Below, one piece after another: positions 1 to 6,481 of a stretch of 11,241 nt of DNA. The first letter of the stretch is position 1; every line of letters starts with the position of its first letter. This DNA is from Planctomycetia bacterium (lineage in GTDB: Bacteria > Planctomycetota > Phycisphaerae > Phycisphaerales > UBA1924): NCBI GenBank assembly GCA_005776545.1, contig SXOY01000271.1, positions 1-11,241 on the forward strand, in the 5' to 3' direction. The notes below the pieces were generated by a model. That model saw nothing but the letters and a program-made list of their open reading frames with translations, made no database searches and was not told where the DNA came from. The translations under genes and the position numbers were made by a program.

Positions 1-647
1 ACTACAACTTCGCACTCATGGCCGCCGCCGTGCTTATCAAGCTGACGAATAGCTTCAATGCCCAGCCAGCATGCCACGCGATTGTCGAGAGCCTTGGAGA
101 CGACCTTCTGACCTACTTCGATGCAAGGCTCGTTCATAACAACATAATCGCCGACCTTGCACTTCTTCTTCACCTGATCGCCAGGCAGACCAATGTCTAC
201 AAAGAATTCCTTCACTTCGGGAATCTTCTCGCGATCCTTCGGTCCGGAAATGTGAATCGGCCGACCACCGGGATTCATCACACCGTGAATATCGCCATCA
301 TCAGTCACCACCGTCACGCGGCGGGAGAACATGTTGCGAGTGTCAAACCCGCCCGCGGCATTCATCCACAAAAATCCGCGATCATCAATCGCCGTCACAT
401 AAAACCCAATCTCATCCATGTGACACAGCAGCATCACACGAACAGGCTTGGTCTTCTTATCCAGCTTCTTCACTTTCTTGCCAACGCGCGGATTGCGCGT
501 ACAGATCAGATTTCCCAGCGGATCAACCCGCGTGTCATCAAACAGTCCCTTGATTTCTTTCTCAATCACCGCCCGAACACGCTCCTCGCGGCCTGGAACG
601 CCCGGAGTTTCACACAAACGCTTGAGCAAGTCAAAATTGATCGCCAT
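1..647 (-). CDS. M42-family metallopeptidase (glutamyl aminopeptidase / FrvX-like), 3' end outside window
   Basis: Reading the minus strand from an ATG at 647 gives 215 residues with no stop before the window edge, so only the N-terminal part is visible. M42 enzymes are cytoplasmic dinuclear-metal aminopeptidases that form large tetrahedral or dodecameric assemblies and trim peptides. The start MAINFDLLKRLCETPGVPGR is typical of the family, with the 'sG.PG.E' opening. HMDEIG (residues 76-81) supplies the first metal-binding His (H76), and KALDNR (185-190) supplies the bridging Asp (D188). The Glu-Glu pair and the last Asp and His ligands would lie beyond base 1. An insert rich in Lys (about residues 55-68) sits just before the HMDE strand. 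A GGAG Shine-Dalgarno lies 5 bases upstream of the ATG. The gene is divergent from the ygfZ-like gene, with about 140 bases between them. The family call is firm; substrate preference cannot be read from the sequence. Confidence 0.9.
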   Translation of the reverse strand, partial: MAINFDLLKRLCETPGVPGREERVRAVIEKEIKGLFDDTRVDPLGNLICTRNPRVGKKVKKLDKKTKPVRVMLLCHMDEIGFYVTAIDDRGFLWMNAAGGFDTRNMFSRRVTVVTDDGDIHGVMNPGGRPIHISGPKDREKIPEVKEFFVDIGLPGDQVKKKCKVGDYVVMNEPCIEVGQKVVSKALDNRVACWLGIEAIRQLDKHGGGHECEVV

Positions 648-788
648 ACATACTCCATGATTGAACCGCGGAAAATCCCTTGGAAATGGTAGTCAATTTG
701 CTGCCCCAGCGACCGCAATCAACAGGCTCGTTCGCTGCCGCCGCCAAAGCGAAGATACCATGATCGTTCCCTTCGACATGTGCCAACT
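648..788. other. Divergent intergenic region between M42 peptidase and ygfZ-like gene
   Basis: This 141-base gap must carry the promoters for both flanking genes. I cannot pick a convincing -35/-10 pair on either strand. The best minus-strand fragment is TTGACT (about 670 bases into the window), without a good -10. A 6-bp inverted repeat, TTCGCT (731-736) and AGCGAA (748-753), with an 11-base Pro-codon-like spacer lies 36 bases before the plus-strand ATG and could be a hairpin or a binding site. A 10-codon open frame from 760 ends in a TGA overlapping the ygfZ ATG, probably by chance. Confidence 0.4.
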
Positions 789-2000
789 ATGACCCTCAAA
801 TCCCCCATCCACGACCTCCACGCCGCCGCCGGCGCAATGTTCACCGACTACGGCATTTCCGACCCGCAAGGTCAACTCGGTGCACCCGGAACCGGCGTCA
901 TTCCCGTAGTCGCAACCTACGGCGAACTCGCCCTCGAATACACATCCCTCCGCCGCGCCTGCATCATCCTCGACCTCCCCCACCGCGGCATCCTCGAAGT
1001 CGCCGGCAGCGATGCCGCCAGCTTCCTCAACCGCATGCTTACCCAGGAACTCAAAGACTTCCGAGATGACCAATTCCGTCGCAGTTTCTGGCTCAATCGC
1101 AAGGGCCGCATAGATGCCGACATCCGCGTCCTGCGCGAAGGCGACACATTCACGCTCGAACTCGATGCACTCGCCGTACCGCGCACACTCGCAGAACTCA
1201 GCCGCTACCTCGTGATGGAAGATTGCACGATCCGCGACCGCTCCATGGAACTCCATCGTCTCAGCCTGCAAGGCCTCACCGCATCGCTCCTCCTCTCTGC
1301 ACTCGGCATCAGCGAAATCCCCGCCAACGGCGGCGTACTCCGCACCAATATCGCCGACCTACCGATCACCATCTTCCGCGATGATGTCTGCTCCGTCCCC
1401 GGTTTTGAATTGCTCATGGCCTCGACCTCGATCGCCAAAGTCTTTGAGACTCTCATCCAGACAGGCCACGATCCGCATCACGGCGCAGAAGCTTTGCGCA
1501 TTCACGGCACTGGCACCGCCGGCTCGCAAATCAAACTCCGCCCCGCTGGCTGGCACGCTTTCAACATCGCACGCATCGAAGGCGGCTCACCGCTCTACAA
1601 CCTCGACTTCGGCCCCGACTCCCTCCCCGCAGAAACCGGCATCATCGCCGATCGCGTCAGCTTCACCAAAGGCTGCTACCTCGGCCAGGAAGTGGTCGCC
1701 CGCATGCATTCCCGCGGCCATTCCAAATCAACTCTCATGGCAGTCCAACTCAAAGAAACTGGTCTCGACCGCGCCCTCCCAATCACCGGCGCAGCAGTCC
1801 GGCTTCCCGGTCAAGACACAGTCATCGGCTCGGTCACCACATTCACCTACAGCCCCACCATGGGCGCGGCCCGCATCGGCTTTGCAATGATGAAACACGA
1901 CTTTGCCAAGCCCGACCTGGAAATCACGCTCGACACAGAAACTGGCCGCGAATTGGCTAAAACCAACGCGTCGCTCGCTTTCATCAAGCCCGCTTCATGA
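789..2000 (+). CDS. ygfZ: YgfZ/GcvT-type folate-binding protein, Fe-S cluster maintenance
   Basis: This 403-residue protein belongs to the YgfZ (COG0354 / IBA57-like) branch of the aminomethyltransferase fold. These proteins bind tetrahydrofolate and support repair or assembly of [4Fe-4S] enzymes, including the tRNA methylthiolase MiaB in E. coli. The signature KGCYLGQE is at residues 294-301, with the essential Cys at 296. It is followed by VVARMHSRGH, and preceded by the family's 'RIEGGSPLYNLDFGPDSLPAE' stretch (broken here at residues 262-283). The N-terminal half (from about residue 45) has the GcvT-like 'L.R.AGILDLPHRG...G.D...FLN.MLTQEL' pattern. A GTG at 780, three codons upstream, is an alternative start; neither start has a Shine-Dalgarno. 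This is the only plus-strand gene, and its stop overlaps the ribD stop by 6 bases. YgfZ and GcvT are related, but the KGCYxGQE motif favours YgfZ over a glycine-cleavage T-protein. Confidence 0.88.
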   Translation: MTLKSPIHDLHAAAGAMFTDYGISDPQGQLGAPGTGVIPVVATYGELALEYTSLRRACIILDLPHRGILEVAGSDAASFLNRMLTQELKDFRDDQFRRSFWLNRKGRIDADIRVLREGDTFTLELDALAVPRTLAELSRYLVMEDCTIRDRSMELHRLSLQGLTASLLLSALGISEIPANGGVLRTNIADLPITIFRDDVCSVPGFELLMASTSIAKVFETLIQTGHDPHHGAEALRIHGTGTAGSQIKLRPAGWHAFNIARIEGGSPLYNLDFGPDSLPAETGIIADRVSFTKGCYLGQEVVARMHSRGHSKSTLMAVQLKETGLDRALPITGAAVRLPGQDTVIGSVTTFTYSPTMGAARIGFAMMKHDFAKPDLEITLDTETGRELAKTNASLAFIKPAS

Positions 2001-3137
2001 CTCGGCGCGTCGATACCAAAGTTCCAAATCTCCACGCAGCCGTTTCACGCGCAGCAACTCCAACCGACGCGCGGCCGCAAGAGTCGGCGCCCTCCGTCCA
2101 CACACACTCGGATACGCCTCATCATCGCCCAGCACGAGCGGCGCAACATACACAATCGCCTCGTCCACAACATCCGCCTCAAACAAACTTCCGAGAAGCG
2201 TCGGCCCCGATTCGATCATCACGTTCGTACAGCCGTACTCACTCTTGAGCAGCATCAGTGCCCGCGAGACATCCACCTGCTCCGCCATTCCATCACAGGC
2301 GCACACGTCAACGCCCATTTCCGAAAGCGCCAACCGCTTCGCCTTTCCTTCTTCACTGACCAACATCTCGCGAGTCGTCATCACAATCAATGGCGCTTCT
2401 TCTGCCGACTGAACCAGTTTGCTCGTTAACCGAATCCGCATCCGCGAATCCAGCACCACTCGCTTGGCCATCCGCCGCACACGCGACACATCTCGCGCGG
2501 TCAACATCGGGTCATCATCAATCACTGTCCCAATCCCCGTCACAATCGCATCCATCCGCGCCCGCAGAGTGTGAACCCGCCGCCGCGAAAGCGGATTTGA
2601 TATCCACTTGCTCTCACCGGTCCGCGTGGCAATCCGTCCATCGATCGTCTGTGCCCATTTGGCGACAACCCACGGCAGCCCTTGTTTTCCCGGTGCCGGC
2701 GCAACATTCCTCACAAACGAATTCGACACGGCAATTGCCATCGCACTCTCGTCGCACACTTCCACCACCACACCCGCATCGCGCAACTTCTCGAGCCCAC
2801 CGCTGCTTACTGGATTGGGATCTCGCCGCGCCATCACAACCTTGCGAATCCCCGCCTCAATCACCGCATCCACACACGGCGGCTGCTTTCCCACATGGCT
2901 GCACGGCTCGAGCGTCACATACATCTCTGCGCCGCGAACATCAACGCCTCGCGCTTTGCAATTCCGCAGCGCATCGCGCTCGGCATGCAGATTCCCAAAC
3001 CTGCGATGGTGCCCGATTCCCACCACTTCTCCATCCTTCACAACCACCGCACCAACCATCGGATTCGGCTCAACATCGCCCGCAGCTCGCATCGCCGCCC
3101 GCGCTGCCATATCAAGATATTTCTGTGCCTGGCTCAT
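1995..3137 (-). CDS. ribD: Bifunctional riboflavin biosynthesis protein RibD (deaminase/reductase)
   Basis: This 380-residue protein has the usual RibD length and both catalytic domains, for two successive early steps of riboflavin synthesis: deamination of the diaminopyrimidine made from GTP, then NADPH-dependent reduction of its ribosyl side chain. The N-terminal cytidine-deaminase-like domain has zinc-site motifs HAE (51-53) and PCSHVGKQPPC (78-88; Cys79 and Cys88). The reductase domain begins near residue 155, with PWVVAKWAQTIDGRIA, SKWISN and the 'GIGTVIDDDP.LTAR' pattern. The usual S-L-D-G reads T-I-D-G here. The chosen ATG (3135-3137) overlaps the TGA of the RNase HII-like gene as ATGA, suggesting translational coupling; 46 further codons are open upstream but lie inside that gene and are not RibD-like. 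No FMN riboswitch is visible and there is no room for one. No other rib genes are in the window. Confidence 0.95.
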   Translation of the reverse strand: MSQAQKYLDMAARAAMRAAGDVEPNPMVGAVVVKDGEVVGIGHHRRFGNLHAERDALRNCKARGVDVRGAEMYVTLEPCSHVGKQPPCVDAVIEAGIRKVVMARRDPNPVSSGGLEKLRDAGVVVEVCDESAMAIAVSNSFVRNVAPAPGKQGLPWVVAKWAQTIDGRIATRTGESKWISNPLSRRRVHTLRARMDAIVTGIGTVIDDDPMLTARDVSRVRRMAKRVVLDSRMRIRLTSKLVQSAEEAPLIVMTTREMLVSEEGKAKRLALSEMGVDVCACDGMAEQVDVSRALMLLKSEYGCTNVMIESGPTLLGSLFEADVVDEAIVYVAPLVLGDDEAYPSVCGRRAPTLAAARRLELLRVKRLRGDLELWYRRAES

Positions 3138-4174
3138 GCGATTCGCACCAGTGCTCTTTGGTCTTCCTTTGACACCAGTCCCCGCACATCGTTCAGCCAT
3201 CGCCGCCCATCCTGGGTATATCCCGCCGTCGGCAATAGCTGCTTTTCTCCAATCTCTGCTGCGATGTTCCCCCAATAGCGATTGAACCGCGCCATCGAAA
3301 GTTCACGCACCAGTTTCGCAACCATGCTCGCAATCGCAATCGGCATGTGATGCTTTTCGCCCTCGACAATGAAACTCAAATACATCTTCCGCAAACCTTC
3401 TCTATCGCTTGCCTGCACCACATACCTGCTCGACTCGGGCGTCTCTTCGACTACTCCCACTTCGCTCTTCTCAATGCCCAGCATCTCTGCAATCGCGCCA
3501 GCATATTGCTCCCGCCCACCCAGACGATCGCACACGATGCTCACCGTATCAGCTTCGCTCCGCACGGCTTTGGATGCCCACACGCGGCGTACGTGCTCGG
3601 TAATAGCCGCCATGGTCGTCGCCGCTTTCGAGCCTTTTTCCCGCACTAAGTCATTGAATTCCGTCTCGCCCACCACCCGCGCCCGCATGTCCACCATTTC
3701 AACCCGCTTGCTTTGCATCGCTCTCGCCAACATGGCCGTCGCCAGCCGCTGCTGCTCAATGCTCCAGGAATGCGGCAGTTTCACTGGCGCGCCGCCATAA
3801 CACACATGCGGCGACATCACCGCGCCCAACCTCTTATACAACATCTCATCATCTTCGATCGCTGCCTCATCCATGCCACCAAGCATTGCTAGAACCCCGC
3901 GTTCAAGGTGCGCTACCGGATGCCTTTCGCGCTTGCCTAACTCCGCCTCAGCGACATTGGGCAACTTCAACTTCTTCGAATCGGCGATCGCGAGTTTCCC
4001 GCTCTTGGCGCCCTTTAGATCTCGTGCCACGGCATCGGCCAGCACTTTCCACAGGTCGGGAGCTTCATCGCCCTTTTGCCAATCCTCGATGCGCATGACA
4101 CACAGGCCCACGCACAGTGGGCCAAGTAGTGGGCCATAGCCAGCCTCGTCAATTCCCGCGAGGATTAACGCCAT
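3134..4174 (-). CDS. Divergent RNase HII-like protein
   Basis: This 346-residue cytoplasmic protein is most like RNase HII, which cuts RNA in RNA-DNA hybrids and starts ribonucleotide removal, but it is about 140 residues longer than usual RnhB (about 200). Visible matches: GIDEAGYGPLLGPL at 7-20 (catalytic D9, E10); IADSKKLK at 63-70; a likely third acidic residue D216 in VSIVCDRLGG; 'AIASMVAKLVRE' at 280-291, matching the RnhB AASILAK strand; and AGYT at 317-320, matching the C-terminal GY motif. Two departures stand out: Gly-Tyr-Gly replaces Gly-Arg-Gly, and where E. coli RnhB has its fourth acidic residue (in KGDS) this protein has Glu273 (in EGEK). The extra length lies mainly between residues 75 and 205. 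The ATG at 4174 has no clear Shine-Dalgarno. The gene runs into ribD with an ATGA overlap. Family membership is likely; whether it has RNase HII activity is open. Confidence 0.78.
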   Translation of the reverse strand: MALILAGIDEAGYGPLLGPLCVGLCVMRIEDWQKGDEAPDLWKVLADAVARDLKGAKSGKLAIADSKKLKLPNVAEAELGKRERHPVAHLERGVLAMLGGMDEAAIEDDEMLYKRLGAVMSPHVCYGGAPVKLPHSWSIEQQRLATAMLARAMQSKRVEMVDMRARVVGETEFNDLVREKGSKAATTMAAITEHVRRVWASKAVRSEADTVSIVCDRLGGREQYAGAIAEMLGIEKSEVGVVEETPESSRYVVQASDREGLRKMYLSFIVEGEKHHMPIAIASMVAKLVRELSMARFNRYWGNIAAEIGEKQLLPTAGYTQDGRRWLNDVRGLVSKEDQRALVRIA

Positions 4175-4233
4175 GTTTCAAATATACAGACTTTTTTCAC
4201 CAAACTCGCCGAATCGACACGCGATTGCTGGTT

Positions 4234-4641
4234 TTAGTATCCGCCACCATCCGACGGCGGCGGCGGTGGTTCCGCTGGCGGGTTGTTTTCTGGTGCGTTG
4301 GGGTCATAACCCGGGGCGACCAGTCCACCTCCGCGGCGTGTTGGCGTTGCCGGTGGAGCTTCTTCAAATGTGCGGCCTGGGTTGTTTGGATCTTCGGTCG
4401 CAACTGGTTCTTCGGTTGGTGCCGGGGTGTCTACTACAACTGGTGGAGGCGCAACCGCTTCGCCACCGCCGCGGGACTCAAACCAACCTTGATTCCAGGC
4501 GATCAGCCCAACAGCGACGACCAACGCACCGACTGCGCCACCAAGCTTGATCTTCTGCATTTTGTCGCCATCGGAAGATGACGAAGAGGATGAACTGCCA
4601 GAACTGGATGATCCACCAATATTGACTCGTGCTCGGCTCAT
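4234..4641 (-). CDS. Small single-pass membrane protein, Ser-rich head and Pro-rich tail
   Basis: This is an unrecognised 135-residue protein. Its N terminus is a low-complexity Ser tract (residues 11-23) followed by DGDKMQKIK. One hydrophobic segment spans about 33-49, and the tail (about 58-135) is rich in Pro, Glu, Gly and Asn, including a PPPPP run near the end. Basic residues before the membrane segment (K27, K30, K32) predict a cytoplasmic N terminus and an outer tail of about 80 residues. The hydrophobic segment is too far from the N terminus for a typical cleaved signal peptide, so I expect an anchored protein. It lies between tRNA-Leu and the RNase HII-like gene, 59 bases ahead of the latter, on the same strand. 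The sequence before the ATG is purine-rich, with tandem GAAAGGGT and GGTGGA; GGTGGA is a plausible weak ribosome site. No function can be assigned. Confidence 0.68.
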   Translation of the reverse strand: MSRARVNIGGSSSSGSSSSSSSSDGDKMQKIKLGGAVGALVVAVGLIAWNQGWFESRGGGEAVAPPPVVVDTPAPTEEPVATEDPNNPGRTFEEAPPATPTRRGGGLVAPGYDPNAPENNPPAEPPPPPSDGGGY

Positions 4642-4701
4642 ATATCCACCCTTTCACCCTTTCATTCCCCAAACCTTCTGGGGCTTGCGGGTGGGACTTT
4701 C

Positions 4702-4722
4702 AAAAAAAGTCGCCAACCCGGC
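4702..4722 (-). terminator. Possible weak terminator after tRNA-Leu
   Basis: On the minus strand, about 8 bases after the tRNA, a short GCC/GGC stem (4720-4722 and 4712-4714) is followed by seven T residues (4702-4708). The stem is only 3 bp, so this is weak evidence. The same T run also forms one side of an AT-rich 6-bp inverted repeat, GACTTT/AAAGTC (4695-4711). Confidence 0.3.
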
Positions 4723-4729
4723 TTCTCAA

Positions 4730-4813
4730 TGCGGCTGAGAGGACTTGAACCTCCAAGGCCTTGCGGCCACTAGTACCTGAAACTAGCGCGTCTGCCAATT
4801 TCGCCACAGCCGC
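4730..4813 (-). tRNA. tRNA-Leu (anticodon CAG)
   Basis: The reverse strand folds into a full class II tRNA of 84 bases. The acceptor stem GCGGCTG pairs perfectly with CAGCCGC, with discriminator A at 4730. The anticodon stem CTAGT/ACTAG encloses loop TTCAGGT, giving anticodon CAG, which reads CUG. The variable arm is a 4-bp stem-loop, GGCC-GCAA-GGCC, as expected for leucine tRNAs. The T arm is GGAGG-TTCAAGT-CCTCT, with one G-T pair. The 3' CCA is not encoded and must be added after transcription. It stands alone, with its own likely promoter just upstream. Confidence 0.97.
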
Positions 4814-4834
4814 GTAATTGGGTTTGGACGTGCG

Positions 4835-4863
4835 AGTTTACGCCGCCTAAATGCATTCGACAA
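4835..4863 (-). promoter_or_regulatory. Likely promoter of tRNA-Leu
   Basis: On the minus strand, TTGTCG (4858-4863) and TAAACT (4835-4840) are separated by exactly 17 bases; each matches the sigma-70 consensus at 4 of 6 positions. The tRNA 5' end is 21 bases past the -10, which leaves room for a short leader removed by RNase P. The -35 hexamer lies inside the T-rich tail of the recA terminator, so the two signals are packed together. Confidence 0.5.
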
Positions 4864-4893
4864 GAAAGCCCCGACAGTTCGTCTGCCGGGGCT
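4858..4893 (-). terminator. Intrinsic terminator downstream of recA
   Basis: A strong GC-rich hairpin, AGCCCCG (4887-4893 read on the minus strand) with CGGGGCT (4867-4873), continues inward across one A-C mismatch with CAG/CTG around a 5-base loop. On the minus strand it is followed by TTTCTTGT. It lies about 85 bases past the recA stop and separates recA from tRNA-Leu. Confidence 0.8.
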
Positions 4894-4926
4894 GTTTGTG
4901 TTGTATTTGGTCAATTTCCAGCGTGC

Positions 4927-4958
4927 CGTGCTTGGTTAGTTACAGAAGCACGTTTTTT
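4927..4958 (+). terminator. Plus-oriented intrinsic terminator beside the recA 3' end
   Basis: A perfect 7-bp stem, CGTGCTT (4927-4933) and AAGCACG (4946-4952), with a 12-base loop is followed at once on the plus strand by six T residues (4953-4958). On the minus strand the run is A, so it would act only on plus-strand transcripts. No plus-strand gene is visible for about 2.9 kb upstream. It may block antisense transcription into recA or end an unannotated small RNA. Confidence 0.55.
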
Positions 4959-4977
4959 CTATCGGGTTTCGTTCGTC

Positions 4978-6279
4978 TTATTCTTCATCATCGTCCTCTT
5001 CACCCGCTTCCGGCTTGGTCTTCTTTGCCGCGTTTTCCGGAACCGCCATCCGTTTCTCGAGCGTCTTCCTTCTCACTTCCGCGGCGAATTCCGGATTGGC
5101 TTTGAGATATGCCTTGGCCGCTTCACGACCTTGACCGATCTTCAGATCGCCGCAGCTGTACCACGAGCCACTCTTCTCGATGATGTTGTCTTCCACCGCC
5201 AGGTCAACCAGGTCGCCTGACCAGGAAATACCTTCAGTAAACATAATATCGAATTCAGCTTCGCGGAAGGGCGGAGCAATCTTGTTCTTCACGATGCGTG
5301 CCCGCGTGCGTGAGCCGATCGTGACATCGCCTTCCTTGATCGCGCCGATGCGACGCACATCGATACGCACTGATGAATAGAACTTCAGAGCGCGGCCACC
5401 CGTCGTGGTTTCTGGTGAGCCGTACATCACGCCGATCTTTTCGCGAATCTGGTTGATGAACACCACCGTGCAATTCGTTCGCGAGATAATGCCCGTCAGC
5501 TTTCGCATCGCCTGACTCATGAGTCGAGCTTGCAAACCCACCACCGCATCACCCATTTCACCTTCGATTTCAGCCTTGGGGATCAACGCTGCAACCGAGT
5601 CGATGACGATCACATCCACCGCGTTTGATCGCACCAACAGCTCACAGATTTCCAGAGCCTGCTCGCCGCTGTCTGGCTGAGATACCAGCAACTCATCGAT
5701 ATTCACCCCGAGGCGCCGAGCCCATGATGGGTCCAGCGCGTGTTCGGCGTCAATGAACGCCGCCACGCCGCCGGCTTTCTGAGCCTGTGCCGCGATCGTG
5801 AGCGACAGTGTTGTTTTACCAGAAGATTCTGGGCCAAAGATCTCAGCGATACGTCCACGCGGCACACCCTTGCCGCCCAGAGCCAGGTCGATCGACAAAG
5901 CGCCAGTCGAAATTCCCGGAATCGCCTGGTACGCACCTACATCCATCTTCATGATGGAGCCTTTACCAAACGTCTTCTCAATCTGCCCAACCGCCTGACC
6001 AAGTGCGGCGAGTTTTTCCTTGCTTGGGTGCAATCCCGCGACACTCGGCTTGGCCGACATCGCATTTCCCGCAGCGGCATTCGCCGCCCCCTGTGCAGAA
6101 CTCGCGGGTTTTCCGGGCGAAACGGGTGCTGTTGGCGTTCCTGCGGGAGTCGGTGCCTTTGCAGGCGCAGCGACCACCACAGGAGCGGGCGAAGCAGGTT
6201 TCGTGTTGTTTGGGGAGCCCACGGTTTTCGGGGCAATCTTTTCTTTCGAACCGGGCGCAGCAAAACCAGTGCGTTGCAT
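4978..6279 (-). CDS. recA: Recombinase RecA with long Ala/Pro-rich N-terminal extension
   Basis: This 433-residue RecA is the ATP-dependent strand-exchange protein of homologous recombination and co-protease of the SOS response. The conserved core begins near residue 87 ([21 protein letters not shown]). Walker A is GPESSGKTT (149-157), the catalytic region is [10 protein letters not shown] (175-184), Walker B is [10 protein letters not shown] (223-232), loop L1 contains [18 protein letters not shown], and [20 protein letters not shown] carries loop L2. The acidic tail EEDDDEE is intact. Residues 1-86 are extra compared with the usual RecA of about 350 residues and consist mostly of Ala, Pro, Thr, Ser and Lys. 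I chose ATG 6279 because GGAG lies 5 bases upstream. The next possible start (M74, base 6060) lacks a good ribosome site. Sixty-four open codons upstream of 6279 are leader, not RecA. An intrinsic terminator follows. Confidence 0.97.
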   Translation of the reverse strand: MQRTGFAAPGSKEKIAPKTVGSPNNTKPASPAPVVVAAPAKAPTPAGTPTAPVSPGKPASSAQGAANAAAGNAMSAKPSVAGLHPSKEKLAALGQAVGQIEKTFGKGSIMKMDVGAYQAIPGISTGALSIDLALGGKGVPRGRIAEIFGPESSGKTTLSLTIAAQAQKAGGVAAFIDAEHALDPSWARRLGVNIDELLVSQPDSGEQALEICELLVRSNAVDVIVIDSVAALIPKAEIEGEMGDAVVGLQARLMSQAMRKLTGIISRTNCTVVFINQIREKIGVMYGSPETTTGGRALKFYSSVRIDVRRIGAIKEGDVTIGSRTRARIVKNKIAPPFREAEFDIMFTEGISWSGDLVDLAVEDNIIEKSGSWYSCGDLKIGQGREAAKAYLKANPEFAAEVRRKTLEKRMAVPENAAKKTKPEAGEEDDDEE

Positions 6280-6353
6280 AAAACTCCAACCTTTCTCTCG
6301 CGTGTGGCCGGACGAGCCAGCGATCACACGCCTTAACCAATGCAAGGAGCAGC

Positions 6354-6373
6354 GAATTTCGATCCTGAAATTC
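6354..6373. repeat. 7+7 inverted repeat in the recA leader
   Basis: GAATTTC (6354-6360) and GAAATTC (6367-6373) form a perfect inverted repeat with a 6-base spacer, between the proposed recA promoter and the recA ATG. It is AT-rich compared with its surroundings. It could be a repressor half-site pair or a leader hairpin; the sequence does not decide. Confidence 0.5.
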
Positions 6374-6418
6374 AGACCCGCTATCAGGAACGGCATTGGA
6401 CGCACGCCTGACGCCGTG

Positions 6419-6447
6419 AGATTAACCGCGTGTGTCATCACTGTCAA
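6419..6447 (-). promoter_or_regulatory. Likely recA promoter
   Basis: The minus strand has a perfect TTGACA (6442-6447), a 17-base spacer and TAATCT (6419-6424; 3 of 6, with a shifted reading TTAATC next to it). Transcription would start near 6412, giving a leader of about 130 bases before the recA ATG. The spacer contains TGACAC, the same half-site found in the large palindrome 35 bases upstream. Confidence 0.55.
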
Positions 6448-6448
6448 A

Positions 6449-6464
6449 TTGGCTCTTTGGCCAA
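6449..6464. repeat. Inverted repeat just upstream of the recA -35
   Basis: TTGGC (6449-6453) and GCCAA (6460-6464) are separated by 6 bases, with the nested 10-base palindrome TTTGGCCAAA (6456-6465). Its position against the -35 hexamer suits a regulator-binding site, but the arms are short. Confidence 0.35.
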
Positions 6465-6481
6465 AACACACATTTTGCCCT

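Noticed and set aside
760..792. Ten-codon leader peptide overlapping the ygfZ start
   Set aside because: There is no ribosome site and no supporting pattern; one short open frame of this size is expected by chance.
693..1271. Minus-strand open frame of 192 codons opposite ygfZ
   Set aside because: Its product is an acidic, low-complexity antisense reading of a GC-rich gene with clear YgfZ motifs; no family pattern and no ribosome site.
3138..3275. N-terminal extension of RibD
   Set aside because: The 46 extra codons lie inside the RNase HII-like gene and do not match RibD; the ATGA overlap gives the right family start.
2390..3285. Several plus-strand open frames opposite ribD and the RNase HII-like gene
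   Set aside because: They give His/Pro/Ser/Arg-rich nonsense-like proteins, while the minus strand shows full RibD and RNase HII-like motifs.
6280..6471. In-frame upstream extension of recA by 64 codons
   Set aside because: It covers the likely promoter and leader, has no RecA-like content, and ATG 6279 has a well-placed GGAG.
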